Shown here: positions 26,494-35,214 of the stretch, in pieces
Position numbering within the stretch: the first letter of the stretch is position 1
Layout: every line of letters begins with the position of its first letter
DNA from: Paenarthrobacter ureafaciens
GTDB taxonomy: Bacteria; Actinomycetota; Actinomycetes; Actinomycetales; Micrococcaceae
Length of the DNA: 64,000 nt
Assembly (NCBI RefSeq): GCF_004028095.1
Contig: NZ_SBHM01000007.1
Coordinates: forward strand, 248,001-312,000
Reading direction: 5' to 3'
Position numbers and translations under genes: made by a program
The notes under the pieces: model-generated
Databases searched by the model: none
Seen by the model: the letters and a program-made list of their open reading frames with translations, nothing else
What the model was told of the DNA's origin: nothing

Positions 26494-27393
26494 TTACGAC
26501 GGGTAGAAGCCCGTTTTCTCCGGCCCGAAATCTGCAGACGCAAGTGACCCACCGGCTGCGCGTCCCTCAGACTGGGTCTCCTGGAGCCGCTTGATGAACC
26601 AGCGTGATTGTTCCGGCCCATATGGCAGCACGGGGATTGCCTTGGTGGCGTCGGCGGGCATGTCCCGGATGGATTGCGTTGCCTGCCGGACGGCCGTGCT
26701 CATGGTGTTGGCCATGGTCTTCACGAACTCGTCGCTCGCGGGCTTTCCGTGGCCCGGGACCAAGTGCTCATAACGGTGGCGCAGAGCTGAAATGTGCCGC
26801 AGCACATCCGCCCATTCCTCGGGGTAGGAATCCTCGAAGGACGGGTGTGCCCCCTGCTCCACCAAGTCACCGACGAACAGGGTCGAGTTGGTGCCCACCA
26901 GGAGGTCGCCATCGGTGTGCGCCCGGCCGAGGTAGAACAGGGTGGCGGTGATTCCGCCCAGGTCCACCAGTACGGGCTGGTCGCGGACAATCGCGTTGGG
27001 GACAACGATCTCGACGGCGTCACCCTCCCCCGCAGCCATCTCCGGCTCGTTGGTGGCGACGAAACGCCGCTGGAGGTCGCCGTCCTTCTCGATGGTTGCC
27101 GCACAGTTGGCGTGCGCCCAGAACTCTGTGACGCCGTCGTCCGCGAAAACTGCGTTACCGAAGAAGTGGTCATAGTGCGCGTGGGTGTTCACCACAACCA
27201 ACGGCAGCTGGGTCTTTTCACGAACAGCGGAGAGGATCTCGCGCCCTTGGCGTGGCCCGCAACCCGTGTCGATCACCATGGCGAGCTCGGAGCCCACCAC
27301 TAGTCCGGTATTGAGTAAGGACCCCTCGGTTTCCAAGACGTAGTGGTCCGGTCCGAGTTCTAGCCAAGCTGACAATGAGTTCTCCGTATCCAT
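26494..27393 (-). CDS. Metallo-beta-lactamase-fold hydrolase
   Basis: A 299-residue soluble protein of the MBL superfamily. The zinc motif HxHxDH is intact in VVNTHAHYDHFFGN (about residues 82-95). Further ligand positions are GRAHTDGDLLV (His and Asp) and LVPGHGKP (His). The N-terminal NTGLVVGSELAMVIDTGCG strand pair is typical. No signal peptide. Closest in general pattern to glyoxalase-II-like or cyclase-like members, so the substrate is unknown. It sits between surface-protein genes on the same strand but with its own 116-bp downstream and 82-bp upstream gaps. Confidence 0.85.
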   Translation of the reverse strand: MDTENSLSAWLELGPDHYVLETEGSLLNTGLVVGSELAMVIDTGCGPRQGREILSAVREKTQLPLVVVNTHAHYDHFFGNAVFADDGVTEFWAHANCAATIEKDGDLQRRFVATNEPEMAAGEGDAVEIVVPNAIVRDQPVLVDLGGITATLFYLGRAHTDGDLLVGTNSTLFVGDLVEQGAHPSFEDSYPEEWADVLRHISALRHRYEHLVPGHGKPASDEFVKTMANTMSTAVRQATQSIRDMPADATKAIPVLPYGPEQSRWFIKRLQETQSEGRAAGGSLASADFGPEKTGFYPS

Positions 27394-27475
27394 GCAAATC
27401 CGGCGATGTTCAGGCCTCTACTCTACCCGCGCGAAGCTGGGAGATCGCGGAACAGACACCCCCGGACCTTGCGGT

Positions 27476-29707
27476 CTACAGGATGGCGTTGATGATGTTC
27501 CAGCCCGAACCGACCTGGTATGAGCGGAAGAATCCGTTCGAACCGTAGCCCTCGTAAAGGAACAAGTTGCCGGAAGCATTCCGTGCAAGCACATCCATCT
27601 GGCCATCACCGTTGAAGTCCCCCGGCCCTTCAATGGCAGTCATGACATCCCAACCCCAACCGATCTGCTTGGCAGCAAGCCAGCCACCGGCCCCGTTTCC
27701 CGGGTACAGCAGAAGCCCTCCGGACGAGTTTCGTGCCAGGACGTCGGCGTTGCCGTCACCGTTAAAGTCGCCCGGGCCGTCGATGGCAGTCATGACATTC
27801 CACCCCCAGCCGATCTGCTTGGCGGCAAGCCAACCACCGCTACCATTGCCCGGGTATAGCCAGAGGACGCCGTTACCGTCACGGGCGATGACATCGGCTT
27901 TACCATCTCCGTTGAAATCACCAGGAGCTTCAATGGCGGACATGACGTTCCAGCCCGAACCAATCTGCCTGGCAGCAAGCCAACCACCGGAACCGTTCCC
28001 CGGGTACAGCCACAACGCACCCTTGGAATCACGGGCGATGACATCAGCTTTGCCGTCCCCGTTGAAGTCGCCCGGAGCCTCGATGGCTGTCATGACGTTC
28101 CAACCCGATCCAATCTGCCTGGCAGCAAGCCAGCCACCGGAACCATTACCCGGGTACAGCCACAACGCACCGGCAGTGTCGCGGGCCAACACGTCGGCCT
28201 TACCGTCGCCATTGAAGTCGGTGATCTTGCTGGCCGGCGAAGGAGCCACCGGAAGGTTGCCATCGTAGGCAATCAGGGCTGCCGCGGCATCCACCAGCCC
28301 GGCTCCACATCCTCCGGTGCAACCGCCGGGAAGGGGGCGGGCACTGTCTTTGAGTTGCTGCTCCACAGTAGCCGGAGCCAGGGAGCCCCCTTGCGCAGAG
28401 ATCAGGAGAGCGGCAACACCGGACACGTGCGGGGCAGCCATGGAAGTCCCCTGCACGAAGGCGTAGGCGGGCTCCGACTTTCCGGTGGTACCGGTGTTGT
28501 AGGTGGACAGAATGCCGCTCAAAGCGTCCGTTCTCATGTCACCCCCGGGCGCTGTGAGGTCTACGTTACTCCCGTAGTTGGAGTAGTACGCCCGGGCACC
28601 AGCCCTGTCGCTGGCTCCAACTGCAATGACATTTTCGCAGTTTGCAGGGCTGAAGTTGGCTGCAGGCTTGTTCGAGTTACCAACCGCCACCACCACGGCA
28701 GCCCCTGCATTGTGAGCGAAATTGATTGCGTTTTGGTAGGTGGCAGAACAGGTGCTGACGCCACCGATGCTCAGGTTGATGACTTTCGCCGGGTTGGGGT
28801 TGACCGGCACGCCCGCCACCACGCCACCGGCAGCCCAGACGATGGAATCGGCAATATCGGATGTGTAGCCGCCGCAGAAGGATATCGCCCTGACGGGAAG
28901 GATCTTCGCTCCGGGAGCCACGCCAGTGACGCCTCGGTTGTTATTTCCCGCCGCTGCAATGGTTCCCGCCACGTGAGTGCCGTGCCAGGAAGATTTTTCG
29001 GCCGGGCTGTCTACCGCGCATTCATCTGCCGGAGCCCAGTCACCCATGTCAGTGGGATCGGGATCCCGGCCGTTCCCGTCGCGCGCGTCGGCTGCGTTGG
29101 CGATCATGTCGTACCCCGGGAGTACGTTGGCATCCAGATCGGGGTGCTGCGTGATGCCGGTATCCACTACGGCGACTACAACGCCCTCGCCGCGGGTGTA
29201 GTCCCAGGCACCTGTAGCGCGGATCCCGCCCGGGCTCTCCCACAGGTTCCACTGTTCGTTGAAATACGTGTCATTCGGTGCAGCAGCGATCTGCATGACC
29301 GTGTCCGGCTCGGCATAGGCGACGTCCGGATCAAGCCGCAGGGATTGCACGAACTGCTCGGCTTCGACTGCCGAAAGCGGCTCATCAAGCTTGACGACGT
29401 GTCCGCCGGCGGCCGTGTCCCGGAGGCCCTTTGCGGCTACACCCAGTTTTGATGCCGCATTGCCCGCGGCTTCTTCCACTGCGGCTTTGACCGCTTGAAC
29501 GGTGTTGTCTTTGATACCAACAATGAATTGGTCGGTCTTCACCTCGGCGGCAGGCTGCAGCGCCTGCGGTGCGGCCGGAAGAATGTCTCCGTCATCGGCC
29601 AGAGCCGGGTAGACGGCAAACCCACCGGCCAACCCGCCCGCCAAAAGGAGCGTGGCCGTGGCCATCCCCATAAACCTCAGTGATTGCTTGGCGGGGGTCG
29701 TGACCAT
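27476..29707 (-). CDS. Secreted subtilisin-like protease with five FG-GAP/VCBS repeats
   Basis: A 743-residue exported serine protease (S8). After a signal peptide (RFMGMATATLLLAGGLAGG) comes an inhibitor-like propeptide (DQFIVGIKDNTVQAV, residues about 50-130). The catalytic triad is Asp in VVDTGITQHPD, His in SWHGTHVAGTIAA and Ser in GTSMAAPHVSGVAAL; the oxyanion Asn is in VVVAVGNSN. From about residue 490 follow five 50-residue repeats, each with a calcium-loop DFNGDGKADV and LYPGNGSGGWLAA, as in FG-GAP/VCBS beta-propellers; the last is divergent and ends the protein. GAGGA lies 9 nt before the ATG. Five blades are fewer than a full seven-blade propeller. Targets are unknown. Confidence 0.92.
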   Translation of the reverse strand: MVTTPAKQSLRFMGMATATLLLAGGLAGGFAVYPALADDGDILPAAPQALQPAAEVKTDQFIVGIKDNTVQAVKAAVEEAAGNAASKLGVAAKGLRDTAAGGHVVKLDEPLSAVEAEQFVQSLRLDPDVAYAEPDTVMQIAAAPNDTYFNEQWNLWESPGGIRATGAWDYTRGEGVVVAVVDTGITQHPDLDANVLPGYDMIANAADARDGNGRDPDPTDMGDWAPADECAVDSPAEKSSWHGTHVAGTIAAAGNNNRGVTGVAPGAKILPVRAISFCGGYTSDIADSIVWAAGGVVAGVPVNPNPAKVINLSIGGVSTCSATYQNAINFAHNAGAAVVVAVGNSNKPAANFSPANCENVIAVGASDRAGARAYYSNYGSNVDLTAPGGDMRTDALSGILSTYNTGTTGKSEPAYAFVQGTSMAAPHVSGVAALLISAQGGSLAPATVEQQLKDSARPLPGGCTGGCGAGLVDAAAALIAYDGNLPVAPSPASKITDFNGDGKADVLARDTAGALWLYPGNGSGGWLAARQIGSGWNVMTAIEAPGDFNGDGKADVIARDSKGALWLYPGNGSGGWLAARQIGSGWNVMSAIEAPGDFNGDGKADVIARDGNGVLWLYPGNGSGGWLAAKQIGWGWNVMTAIDGPGDFNGDGNADVLARNSSGGLLLYPGNGAGGWLAAKQIGWGWDVMTAIEGPGDFNGDGQMDVLARNASGNLFLYEGYGSNGFFRSYQVGSGWNIINAIL
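27480..28230 (-). repeat. Five tandem ~150-bp repeats encoding FG-GAP blades
   Basis: Five in-frame units of about 150 bp code for the 50-residue blades of the protease. The three central units are the most alike; the 3'-terminal one (27480-27620) is the most divergent. Confidence 0.8.
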
Positions 29708-29813
29708 GATTCGGCATCCTCGGGACAGCGCGACAAACCATGGCGGCCGATCGCGGGCAGATTGGAGACCACCAGCTGACCCCCACCGAATTGTAGGCAG
29801 ATAACTGCTGCGT

Positions 29814-29869
29814 GATTGAACGGGGCGACGCAAGTGTTCAATAACATTGCTTGTTCAATCTGATTGAAC
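29814..29869. promoter_or_regulatory. Array of GTTCAAT(C) half-sites upstream of the protease gene
   Basis: GTTCAATC (29853-29860) and GATTGAAC (29862-29869) form a perfect 8-bp inverted repeat with a 1-bp spacer. Two more half-sites, GATTGAAC at 29814-29821 and GTTCAAT at 29836-29842, form a wider inverted pair. The array lies 107-162 bp upstream of the protease start. It looks like an operator; the regulator is unknown. The remainder of the gap 29708-30003 holds the terminator at 29975 and no gene. Confidence 0.6.
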
Positions 29870-29974
29870 GAGCCATTCTATTGTTCCGAGCAGATCCAAT
29901 CGACAAGCGCGCCGAAGCAGCTCGACGGTTCGCAGCGCTAACAAAGGGATTGACTTAGACACGGGATGCATAGT

Positions 29975-29998
29975 GGCCGGCGCCTGTTGACGCCGGCC
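29975..29998. terminator. Terminator hairpin of the 2-oxo acid dehydrogenase operon
   Basis: GGCCGGCG (29975-29982) and CGCCGGCC (29991-29998) form a perfect 8-bp stem with an 8-nt loop, 5 bp beyond the E2 stop codon on the minus strand. Confidence 0.75.
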
Positions 29999-30003
29999 AT
30001 CCG

Positions 30004-31476
30004 CTACATATCCGCGAGCGCCCCGCCGGGATTCTCGATGCAGTCCGCCACGTACCGGAGGAAGCCGGCGGCCGTCTCTCCATCGCAGACCCGGTGGTCG
30101 AACGCGAGGGTCAGCTCGGCGACCTTCCGGACGGCAAGCTCACCGTTTACCACCCAGGGCCTGTCGATGATCCGGCCCACGCCGAGCATCGCCACTTCGG
30201 GGTAGTTAATGATGGCCGCGGAGCCGTCCACACCGAACACTCCGTAGTTGTTCAAGGTGAAGGTGCCTGAGCCGAGTTCGGTGGGCGTCGCCTTCCCTTC
30301 GCGCGCGACGACGGTGAGTCGCCGGATCTCTGCGTCCAGTTCGCGGGCGCTGAGCTGATGCGCGTTGCGGACGGACGGGACAACCAATCCCCGATCTGTC
30401 TGTGCCGCGAAGCCGAGGTTGATGCCTTCGAACCCGACGATTTCCTGCGAGCCGTCGGCCCAGGTTTCGAACCGCGTGTTGAGGGCCGGGTACTTTTTTA
30501 ACCCGGCCGTGACAAAACGAGCGATGAATGCCAGCAGCCCGGGGGTATCGTGCGGCGAGCGCTTCTTCAGCTCGGCCCGCATGTCCAGCAGCGCGGTGGC
30601 ATCCACGTCCACCCACACTGTGGCCTCAGGGATCTCCGTGCGGCTTTTGGTCATGTTGGCTGCGACGGCCTTCCGCACGCCGCGCACCGGGGTGCGGGCG
30701 GAAACGGCAAGCCCTGTACGCCCATCAACGTCACCTGAAGCTGCAGCCGGAGCAGCAGCCTCGGCAGGAGCCTGAGCAGGAGCCGAAGCTGCGGCCGGTG
30801 CCTCAGGAGCTGAAATCGCTGCCTCAACATCGCGGCGCATGATCAGGCCGCTGGCACCTGAACCGTTGATAGCCTCCAGCGATACCCCGTGATCACGCGC
30901 CATTTTCCGGACCAACGGCGAGATCACGGCGCTGAGCTTTCCGGGAATGCGCGTCCCGGCAACGGCCGGTTCCATGGGAGCTTCCGGAGCGGCAACAGGA
31001 GCCTCCGCAGCGGCAGCATCAACGACCGCGACGCTCCCCTTCCGTGGACGGGTGCGGCCTCCGGTAGCGCCACCGGGCGTCCCGTACCCGATGAGGACGT
31101 TCCCGGAGCCGGCTTTCTCCTCGGTCCGGTACGTCTCGGCAGCGGCGGATGCCGCCGGGTCGGTGACAACACCGGTGGAAACGGCGTCTTCGGTGGCAGC
31201 AGGAGCCTTGGGCTCAGCCGGAGCGGCACCGGCGGGGGCGATCGAGATCAACGGCTTGCCGACGTCGAGCGTCTCGCCTGCCTGGCCGTGCAGCTCGGCA
31301 ACCGTGCCCGCGTACGGCGAGGGCACCTCAACCATGGATTTGGCGGTTTCGACTTCGGCGATCGGCTGGTCCACCTTGATCTGGTCACCAACGGCAACCA
31401 GCCAGTTCACGAGCTCGGCCTCGGTGAGGCCTTCGCCGAGGTCCGGCAGGCGGAACACTTGCAGTTCTGAGCTCAT
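30004..31476 (-). CDS. bkdC: 2-oxo acid dehydrogenase E2 (dihydrolipoamide acyltransferase)
   Basis: Core acyltransferase of a branched-chain 2-oxo acid (or pyruvate) dehydrogenase complex; moves the acyl group from lipoamide to CoA. Over 490 residues: one lipoyl domain (1-80) with lipoyl-Lys in AEVETAKSMVEV, a long Ala/Pro/Glu linker, an E1/E3-binding domain (SPLVRKMARDHGVSLEAI with GLIMRRDVEAAI), and the catalytic domain with GLVVPSVRN and the active-site DHRVCDGETAAGF near the end. GGAGGA precedes the ATG at 31476, 2 nt after the E1beta stop. No E3 gene adjoins, so a shared lipoamide dehydrogenase is expected. The branched-chain assignment rests on the E1 architecture and the Lrp neighbour. 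Confidence 0.88.
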   Translation of the reverse strand: MSSELQVFRLPDLGEGLTEAELVNWLVAVGDQIKVDQPIAEVETAKSMVEVPSPYAGTVAELHGQAGETLDVGKPLISIAPAGAAPAEPKAPAATEDAVSTGVVTDPAASAAAETYRTEEKAGSGNVLIGYGTPGGATGGRTRPRKGSVAVVDAAAAEAPVAAPEAPMEPAVAGTRIPGKLSAVISPLVRKMARDHGVSLEAINGSGASGLIMRRDVEAAISAPEAPAAASAPAQAPAEAAAPAAASGDVDGRTGLAVSARTPVRGVRKAVAANMTKSRTEIPEATVWVDVDATALLDMRAELKKRSPHDTPGLLAFIARFVTAGLKKYPALNTRFETWADGSQEIVGFEGINLGFAAQTDRGLVVPSVRNAHQLSARELDAEIRRLTVVAREGKATPTELGSGTFTLNNYGVFGVDGSAAIINYPEVAMLGVGRIIDRPWVVNGELAVRKVAELTLAFDHRVCDGETAAGFLRYVADCIENPGGALADM

Positions 31477-31478
31477 GG

Positions 31479-32567
31479 TCAGTCCTCCCACTGAAGGTCG
31501 TCTACGGCGTCGAGGATGCGGTCGACGCTGGGCAGGTAGTAATGCTCCAACTTGGGAGACGGGAACGGAACGTCAAAGCCGGTGACGCGGCGGATGGGCG
31601 CGGCCAGATAGTGGAACGCCCGTTCCTGCACGCGGGCCACGATCTCGGAGGACACGGATGCGAAGCCGTGCGCTTCGGCGATCACGACGGCGCGTCCCGT
31701 CTTTCGTACTGACGCGCAGACGGTCTCGTCGTCGAAGGGAACGATGGTGCGGACGTCGATGACTTCCAGGGACCGACCCTCTTCGGCGGCGGCCGCAGCG
31801 GCTGCGAGCGCGGTGGGGACCGACGGGCCATAGGCGATCAGCGTCGCGTCAGTGCCTGGACGCGCGACGGCGGCGCGGCCCTCGGTGGAGGTTCCGGCGT
31901 CGTGCTCTGCCCTGAGCGCATCCAGGTCCACCAGGTCCTTGGACCAGTAGAGCTTCTTGGGCTCCATGAACATCACGGGATCATCGGAGTCGATGGCTTC
32001 GCGCAGCATCCGGTAACCGTCGGCCACGGTGGCGGGGGTGTAGACCTTCAGCCCGGCCGTGTGGGCGTAGTAGGACTCGGAGGAATCGCAGTGGTGCTCC
32101 ACTCCCCCGATGCCGCCGGCGTAGGGCACCCGGATGACCATGGGCATCTTGAGCTTGCCCTTGGTGCGGTTGTGCATCTTGGCTACGTGGCTGACGATCT
32201 GCTCGAAGGCCGGGTAGGCGAAGGCGTCGAACTGCATCTCGATGACGGGCCGCATGCCGTTGATGGCCATGCCGACTGCCATGCCCACGATGCCGGACTC
32301 GGCCAGCGGTGTATCGAAGCAGCGCTCTTCGCCGAATTCGGCCATGAGGCTGTCGGTGATGCGGAAGACGCCACCCAGCCTTCCGACGTCTTCACCGAAG
32401 ACGAGGACGGAGGAGTCGGCGCGCATGGCGTCGGCCATGGCGGTGTTGAGTGCCTTGGCCATGGTGATCGATTGGGGTCCAGCTGCTTCCGCAGTGGCCG
32501 CGGCGGATGCTGCCGCGCTGGCGGTGGCGGCGCTGACGTTTCCGTTCGCGGAAGTGGTCACGGTCAT
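31479..32567 (-). CDS. bkdB: 2-oxo acid dehydrogenase E1 component, beta subunit
   Basis: Beta half of the thiamine-dependent E1 decarboxylase, 362 residues. Motifs include SITMAKALNTAMADAMRADS, VLVFGEDVGRLGGVF, CFDTPLAESGIVGMAVGMA, EMQFDAFAYPAFEQI, RVPYAGGIGGVEHHCDSSE (phosphate-loop region) and GFDVPFPSPKLEHYYLPS. An Ala-rich N-terminal extension (SAATASAAASAAATAEAAG) of about 30 residues precedes the conserved core and is unusual. The start at 32567 overlaps the E1alpha stop by 4 bp (ATGA), indicating coupled translation and a 1:1 ratio. Confidence 0.92.
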   Translation of the reverse strand: MTVTTSANGNVSAATASAAASAAATAEAAGPQSITMAKALNTAMADAMRADSSVLVFGEDVGRLGGVFRITDSLMAEFGEERCFDTPLAESGIVGMAVGMAINGMRPVIEMQFDAFAYPAFEQIVSHVAKMHNRTKGKLKMPMVIRVPYAGGIGGVEHHCDSSESYYAHTAGLKVYTPATVADGYRMLREAIDSDDPVMFMEPKKLYWSKDLVDLDALRAEHDAGTSTEGRAAVARPGTDATLIAYGPSVPTALAAAAAAAEEGRSLEVIDVRTIVPFDDETVCASVRKTGRAVVIAEAHGFASVSSEIVARVQERAFHYLAAPIRRVTGFDVPFPSPKLEHYYLPSVDRILDAVDDLQWED

Positions 32568-33757
32568 TTTGCACCCTCCTCGCGGGCGAGTTCGTCTGCG
32601 AGCAGCTCGGACTGTTCCTTGAGCTGCGGCGTTGGCTTGGAGAAGACGTACTTGAAGAGGTCCATCGGCTGGACGGGAACGTCCTCGCCCAGTCCTTCCC
32701 GGAGCTGGGTTGCCACGGCTTCCGCGTGATCGGCAATTCGGCTGTTGGCGTCGTCGTCCAACAGGCCCTTGTCCGTCAGGTAGGCCTTCATGCGCGTCAG
32801 CGGGTCCTTGGCCTGCCACTCGGCAACTTCACTTTCCGGCCGGTAGCGGGTGGCATCGTCGGCGTTGGTGTGTGCCTGCATGCGGTAGGTGTGCGCTTCG
32901 ATGAGCAGTGGTCCCGAACCTTCGCGGGCCAGCTTCACGGCGCGGTCCATGACGGCCAGCAGGGCCACGAGGTCGTTGCCGTCCACGCGCTCACCGGCCA
33001 TGCCGTAACCGACTGCTTTGTGCGCCAGCGACGGTGCCACCGACTGGTGGCTCAACGGGACGGAGATGGCGTACTTGTTGTTCTGCACGAAGAAGATGAC
33101 GGGCAGGTGGAAGACTGCCGCGAAGTTGAGGGCTTCGTGGAAGTCACCCTCGCTGGTGGCACCGTCGCCGCACATGGCCATGACTACCGTGTTCTCGCCG
33201 CGCAGCTTCGCAGCGTGCGCAACACCCACGGCGTGCAGGAGCTGGGTGGTGAGCGGCGTGCATTGGATGCCGACGTTGTGTTCCTTGGGGTCGTAGCCGC
33301 CGTGCCAGTCGCCGCGGAAGATGGTCATGACTTCCACGGGGTCAACGCCCCGGGTCATGACGGCGACGGCGTCACGGTAGGTGGGGAACAGCCAGTCACC
33401 TTCGCTGAGGCACATGGCAGCGGCCACTTGGCAGGCTTCCTGGCCGTGGCTTGAGGGGTAGACGGCCATGCGGCCCTGCCGGACCAGAGCGGAGTTCTGG
33501 TCGTTGACTCGACGCCCGACGACGAGGCGCTCGTAAGCTGCCAGCAGTTCGGCATCGTCCGGGGTGGGGTACTCGTGGCCGGGTTCGGTGCCCTGCTCCT
33601 CTTTGGAGCGGAGGGTTCCGTCGGGGTTCACCATCTGGATCTGGTGACGGGCGGGAAGCATGTAATCCTCGACGCTGATGCCGAATTTCCTCCGCACGTC
33701 AGCAGCCTGGTCTTCCACCGCCGTTTCCGGCACAGGGCGGTCTGCATGGATCGTCAT
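32564..33757 (-). CDS. bkdA: 2-oxo acid dehydrogenase E1 component, alpha subunit
   Basis: Alpha half of E1; decarboxylates the 2-oxo acid and acylates the E2 lipoamide. The 397-residue chain shows the thiamine-diphosphate motif GDGATSEGDFHEALNFAAVF ending in FVQNNKYAISVP, the YRDAVAVMTRGVDPVEVM region, and the phosphorylation-loop-like YRMQAHTNADDATRYR. The YPSSHGQEACQVAAAMCL start of the fold favours the branched-chain/acetoin group. AAGGA lies before the ATG. First gene of a three-gene operon, divergent from an Lrp/AsnC regulator 170 bp away. Confidence 0.9.
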   Translation of the reverse strand: MTIHADRPVPETAVEDQAADVRRKFGISVEDYMLPARHQIQMVNPDGTLRSKEEQGTEPGHEYPTPDDAELLAAYERLVVGRRVNDQNSALVRQGRMAVYPSSHGQEACQVAAAMCLSEGDWLFPTYRDAVAVMTRGVDPVEVMTIFRGDWHGGYDPKEHNVGIQCTPLTTQLLHAVGVAHAAKLRGENTVVMAMCGDGATSEGDFHEALNFAAVFHLPVIFFVQNNKYAISVPLSHQSVAPSLAHKAVGYGMAGERVDGNDLVALLAVMDRAVKLAREGSGPLLIEAHTYRMQAHTNADDATRYRPESEVAEWQAKDPLTRMKAYLTDKGLLDDDANSRIADHAEAVATQLREGLGEDVPVQPMDLFKYVFSKPTPQLKEQSELLADELAREEGAK

Positions 33758-33868
33758 TGGTCCGTCCTTCTCTGGGCACTATGTTCTTCCAGTATGTTCC
33801 TCCGGGATGTTTCGTATCCAGCTTTGGACAGAATCATGGAAGAGGTTGTCCAGAAGGGCTATTCTGAA

Positions 33869-33920
33869 AGACGAATTGTAAATGTGAGCTGGGTTACGAG
33901 CCGCTGCTGTAGACGAATTG
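33869..33920. promoter_or_regulatory. Direct repeat in the bkd/Lrp divergent promoter region
   Basis: AGACGAATTG occurs at 33869-33878 and again at 33911-33920, spaced 42 bp (four helical turns), in the 170-bp gap between the dehydrogenase operon and the Lrp/AsnC gene. Lrp proteins wrap DNA over phased sites, so these are candidate binding sites. Confidence 0.45.
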
Positions 33921-33927
33921 GAGTGCC

Positions 33928-34392
33928 ATGAGCGAGGCCGAGGCGGAGCAGACCGCCGTCCCCCTGGACAGCGTGGACCGGGACATCATCCGGGAGCTGA
34001 CCACGGACGGGCGCATGTCCATCACCCAAGTAGCCGAAAACGTCCACATCAGCCGGGCCCACGCATATTCCCGCCTCGCCCGGCTCACCGGCGAAGGGGT
34101 GATCACCAAGTTCACGGCCTTGGTGGATCCGATCAAGGCCGGCTTGAGATCCTCCGCCTACGTCACGTTGAAGGTGCAGCAGCATTCCTGGCGCGAGCTC
34201 AAGGAGCAGTTGCGCGCTATTCCGGAGGTGTACCACATCGCTCTGGTGGGTGGTGACTTTGACGTGATTCTCCTGGTCCGGGCGACGGACAACATTCACC
34301 TGCGCCGTGTGATCTTCGACCAACTCCAGTCCATGGACGGCGTGCTGGATACGCAGACTTTCCTTGTTTTTGAGGACGTGGATACGAGGTAG
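33928..34392 (+). CDS. bkdR: Lrp/AsnC-family transcriptional regulator
   Basis: A 154-residue feast/famine regulator. The N-terminal winged HTH reads LDSVDRDIIRELTTDGRMSI followed by TQVAENVHISRAHAYSRLAR; the C-terminal RAM ligand-binding domain shows AYVTLKVQQHSW, IPEVYHIALVGGDFDVILLV and GVLDTQTFLVFEDV. GGAG lies just before the ATG. Divergent placement from the dehydrogenase operon matches BkdR-type control, where a branched-chain amino acid or keto acid is the effector. The regulatory link is inferred from position. Confidence 0.85.
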   Translation: MSEAEAEQTAVPLDSVDRDIIRELTTDGRMSITQVAENVHISRAHAYSRLARLTGEGVITKFTALVDPIKAGLRSSAYVTLKVQQHSWRELKEQLRAIPEVYHIALVGGDFDVILLVRATDNIHLRRVIFDQLQSMDGVLDTQTFLVFEDVDTR

Positions 34393-34452
34393 GTTCCGAT
34401 CATGGCGGCTGGCTGTCAGGAAAGGCCGAGTTTGTATCCCTAAACTGTCCCC

Positions 34453-35028
34453 GTGCCCACAAAAACAGCCGCGCTGCCCCGTGTCCTAACGCGGCTTCTT
34501 GTGGCGGCTGCTGCGGCTTTTGTTTTCTGGCTGCTTCTGGCGATCCAGTTCTTCGCCAACCCTCCCCAGGCGTCCCCGCATCGCACCGACGCAATTGTGG
34601 TGCTGGGTGGCCTGAGCCGTGAGCGCTTGCCTGTTGCCCAGGATCTACAGCAGGACTTGGACATACCCGTGCTGGTGGTGTCCACCACCGGGCTGTCCGG
34701 CAACCTCGAAGGCGATGCTTTGTGCCGCGAGAGCAAAGGAGATCCGGATCTCCTATGCTTCCGCTCGGAGCCGCTCAACACGCGCGGTGAAGCGGACGCC
34801 GTCGCGGGCCTCGCTGTGAAGTACGACTGGAAGTCCATCACGGTGGTCACCTCCGATTATCACGTGATGCGCGCCGGCACCCTGATGCACCAATGCGTGG
34901 CCGCGGATGTGCAGATGGTGGGCTCCGAACCGGACATGACGGCCGGGGCTTGGTTGGACCGTTTTGTGGTGGAAACGGGCGGGTTGTTGGACGTCTGGAT
35001 GCAGCCGGAGTGTGACTCGGGGCGCTGA
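34453..35028 (+). CDS. YdcF/DUF218-family envelope protein
   Basis: A 191-residue protein with one N-terminal membrane helix (LLVAAAAAFVFWLLLAIQFF) followed by the YdcF/SanA domain: DAIVVLGGLSRERLPVAQDL at the start, NTRGEADAVAGLAVKYDW, and the conserved ITVVTSDYHVMRAGTLMHQC. Family members are membrane-anchored Rossmann-like proteins linked to envelope or cell-wall maturation. The GTG at 34453 is used. It opens the wall-glycopolymer region on the plus strand. Exact activity is unknown. Confidence 0.8.
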   Translation: MPTKTAALPRVLTRLLVAAAAAFVFWLLLAIQFFANPPQASPHRTDAIVVLGGLSRERLPVAQDLQQDLDIPVLVVSTTGLSGNLEGDALCRESKGDPDLLCFRSEPLNTRGEADAVAGLAVKYDWKSITVVTSDYHVMRAGTLMHQCVAADVQMVGSEPDMTAGAWLDRFVVETGGLLDVWMQPECDSGR

Positions 35029-35214
35029 ATGCGGTGACCGGTCTTGTCACGTCGTCCTGACCGGGTTGGAAGGCGAAGTCAAATATTCACAGGCTTTCGA
35101 ATAGTTTTTCCGGACCTTGAAGGATCCCGTAAAACCATTGAGTTTTGCCACCCCTGCAGTCATTCTTTTTGGCATAGGTCCAAGGTCTCAGCCCTACGAG
35201 TCCAAGGATCCGCC

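Noticed and set aside
26440..26520. GTAAG...CTTAC inverted repeat near 26480-26500 as an operator
   Set aside because: Arms are only five bases and the surrounding A/T-rich sequence makes chance likely.
27480..28230. CRISPR or satellite interpretation of the regular repeats
   Set aside because: The 150-bp units are in frame and encode protein blades with calcium loops.
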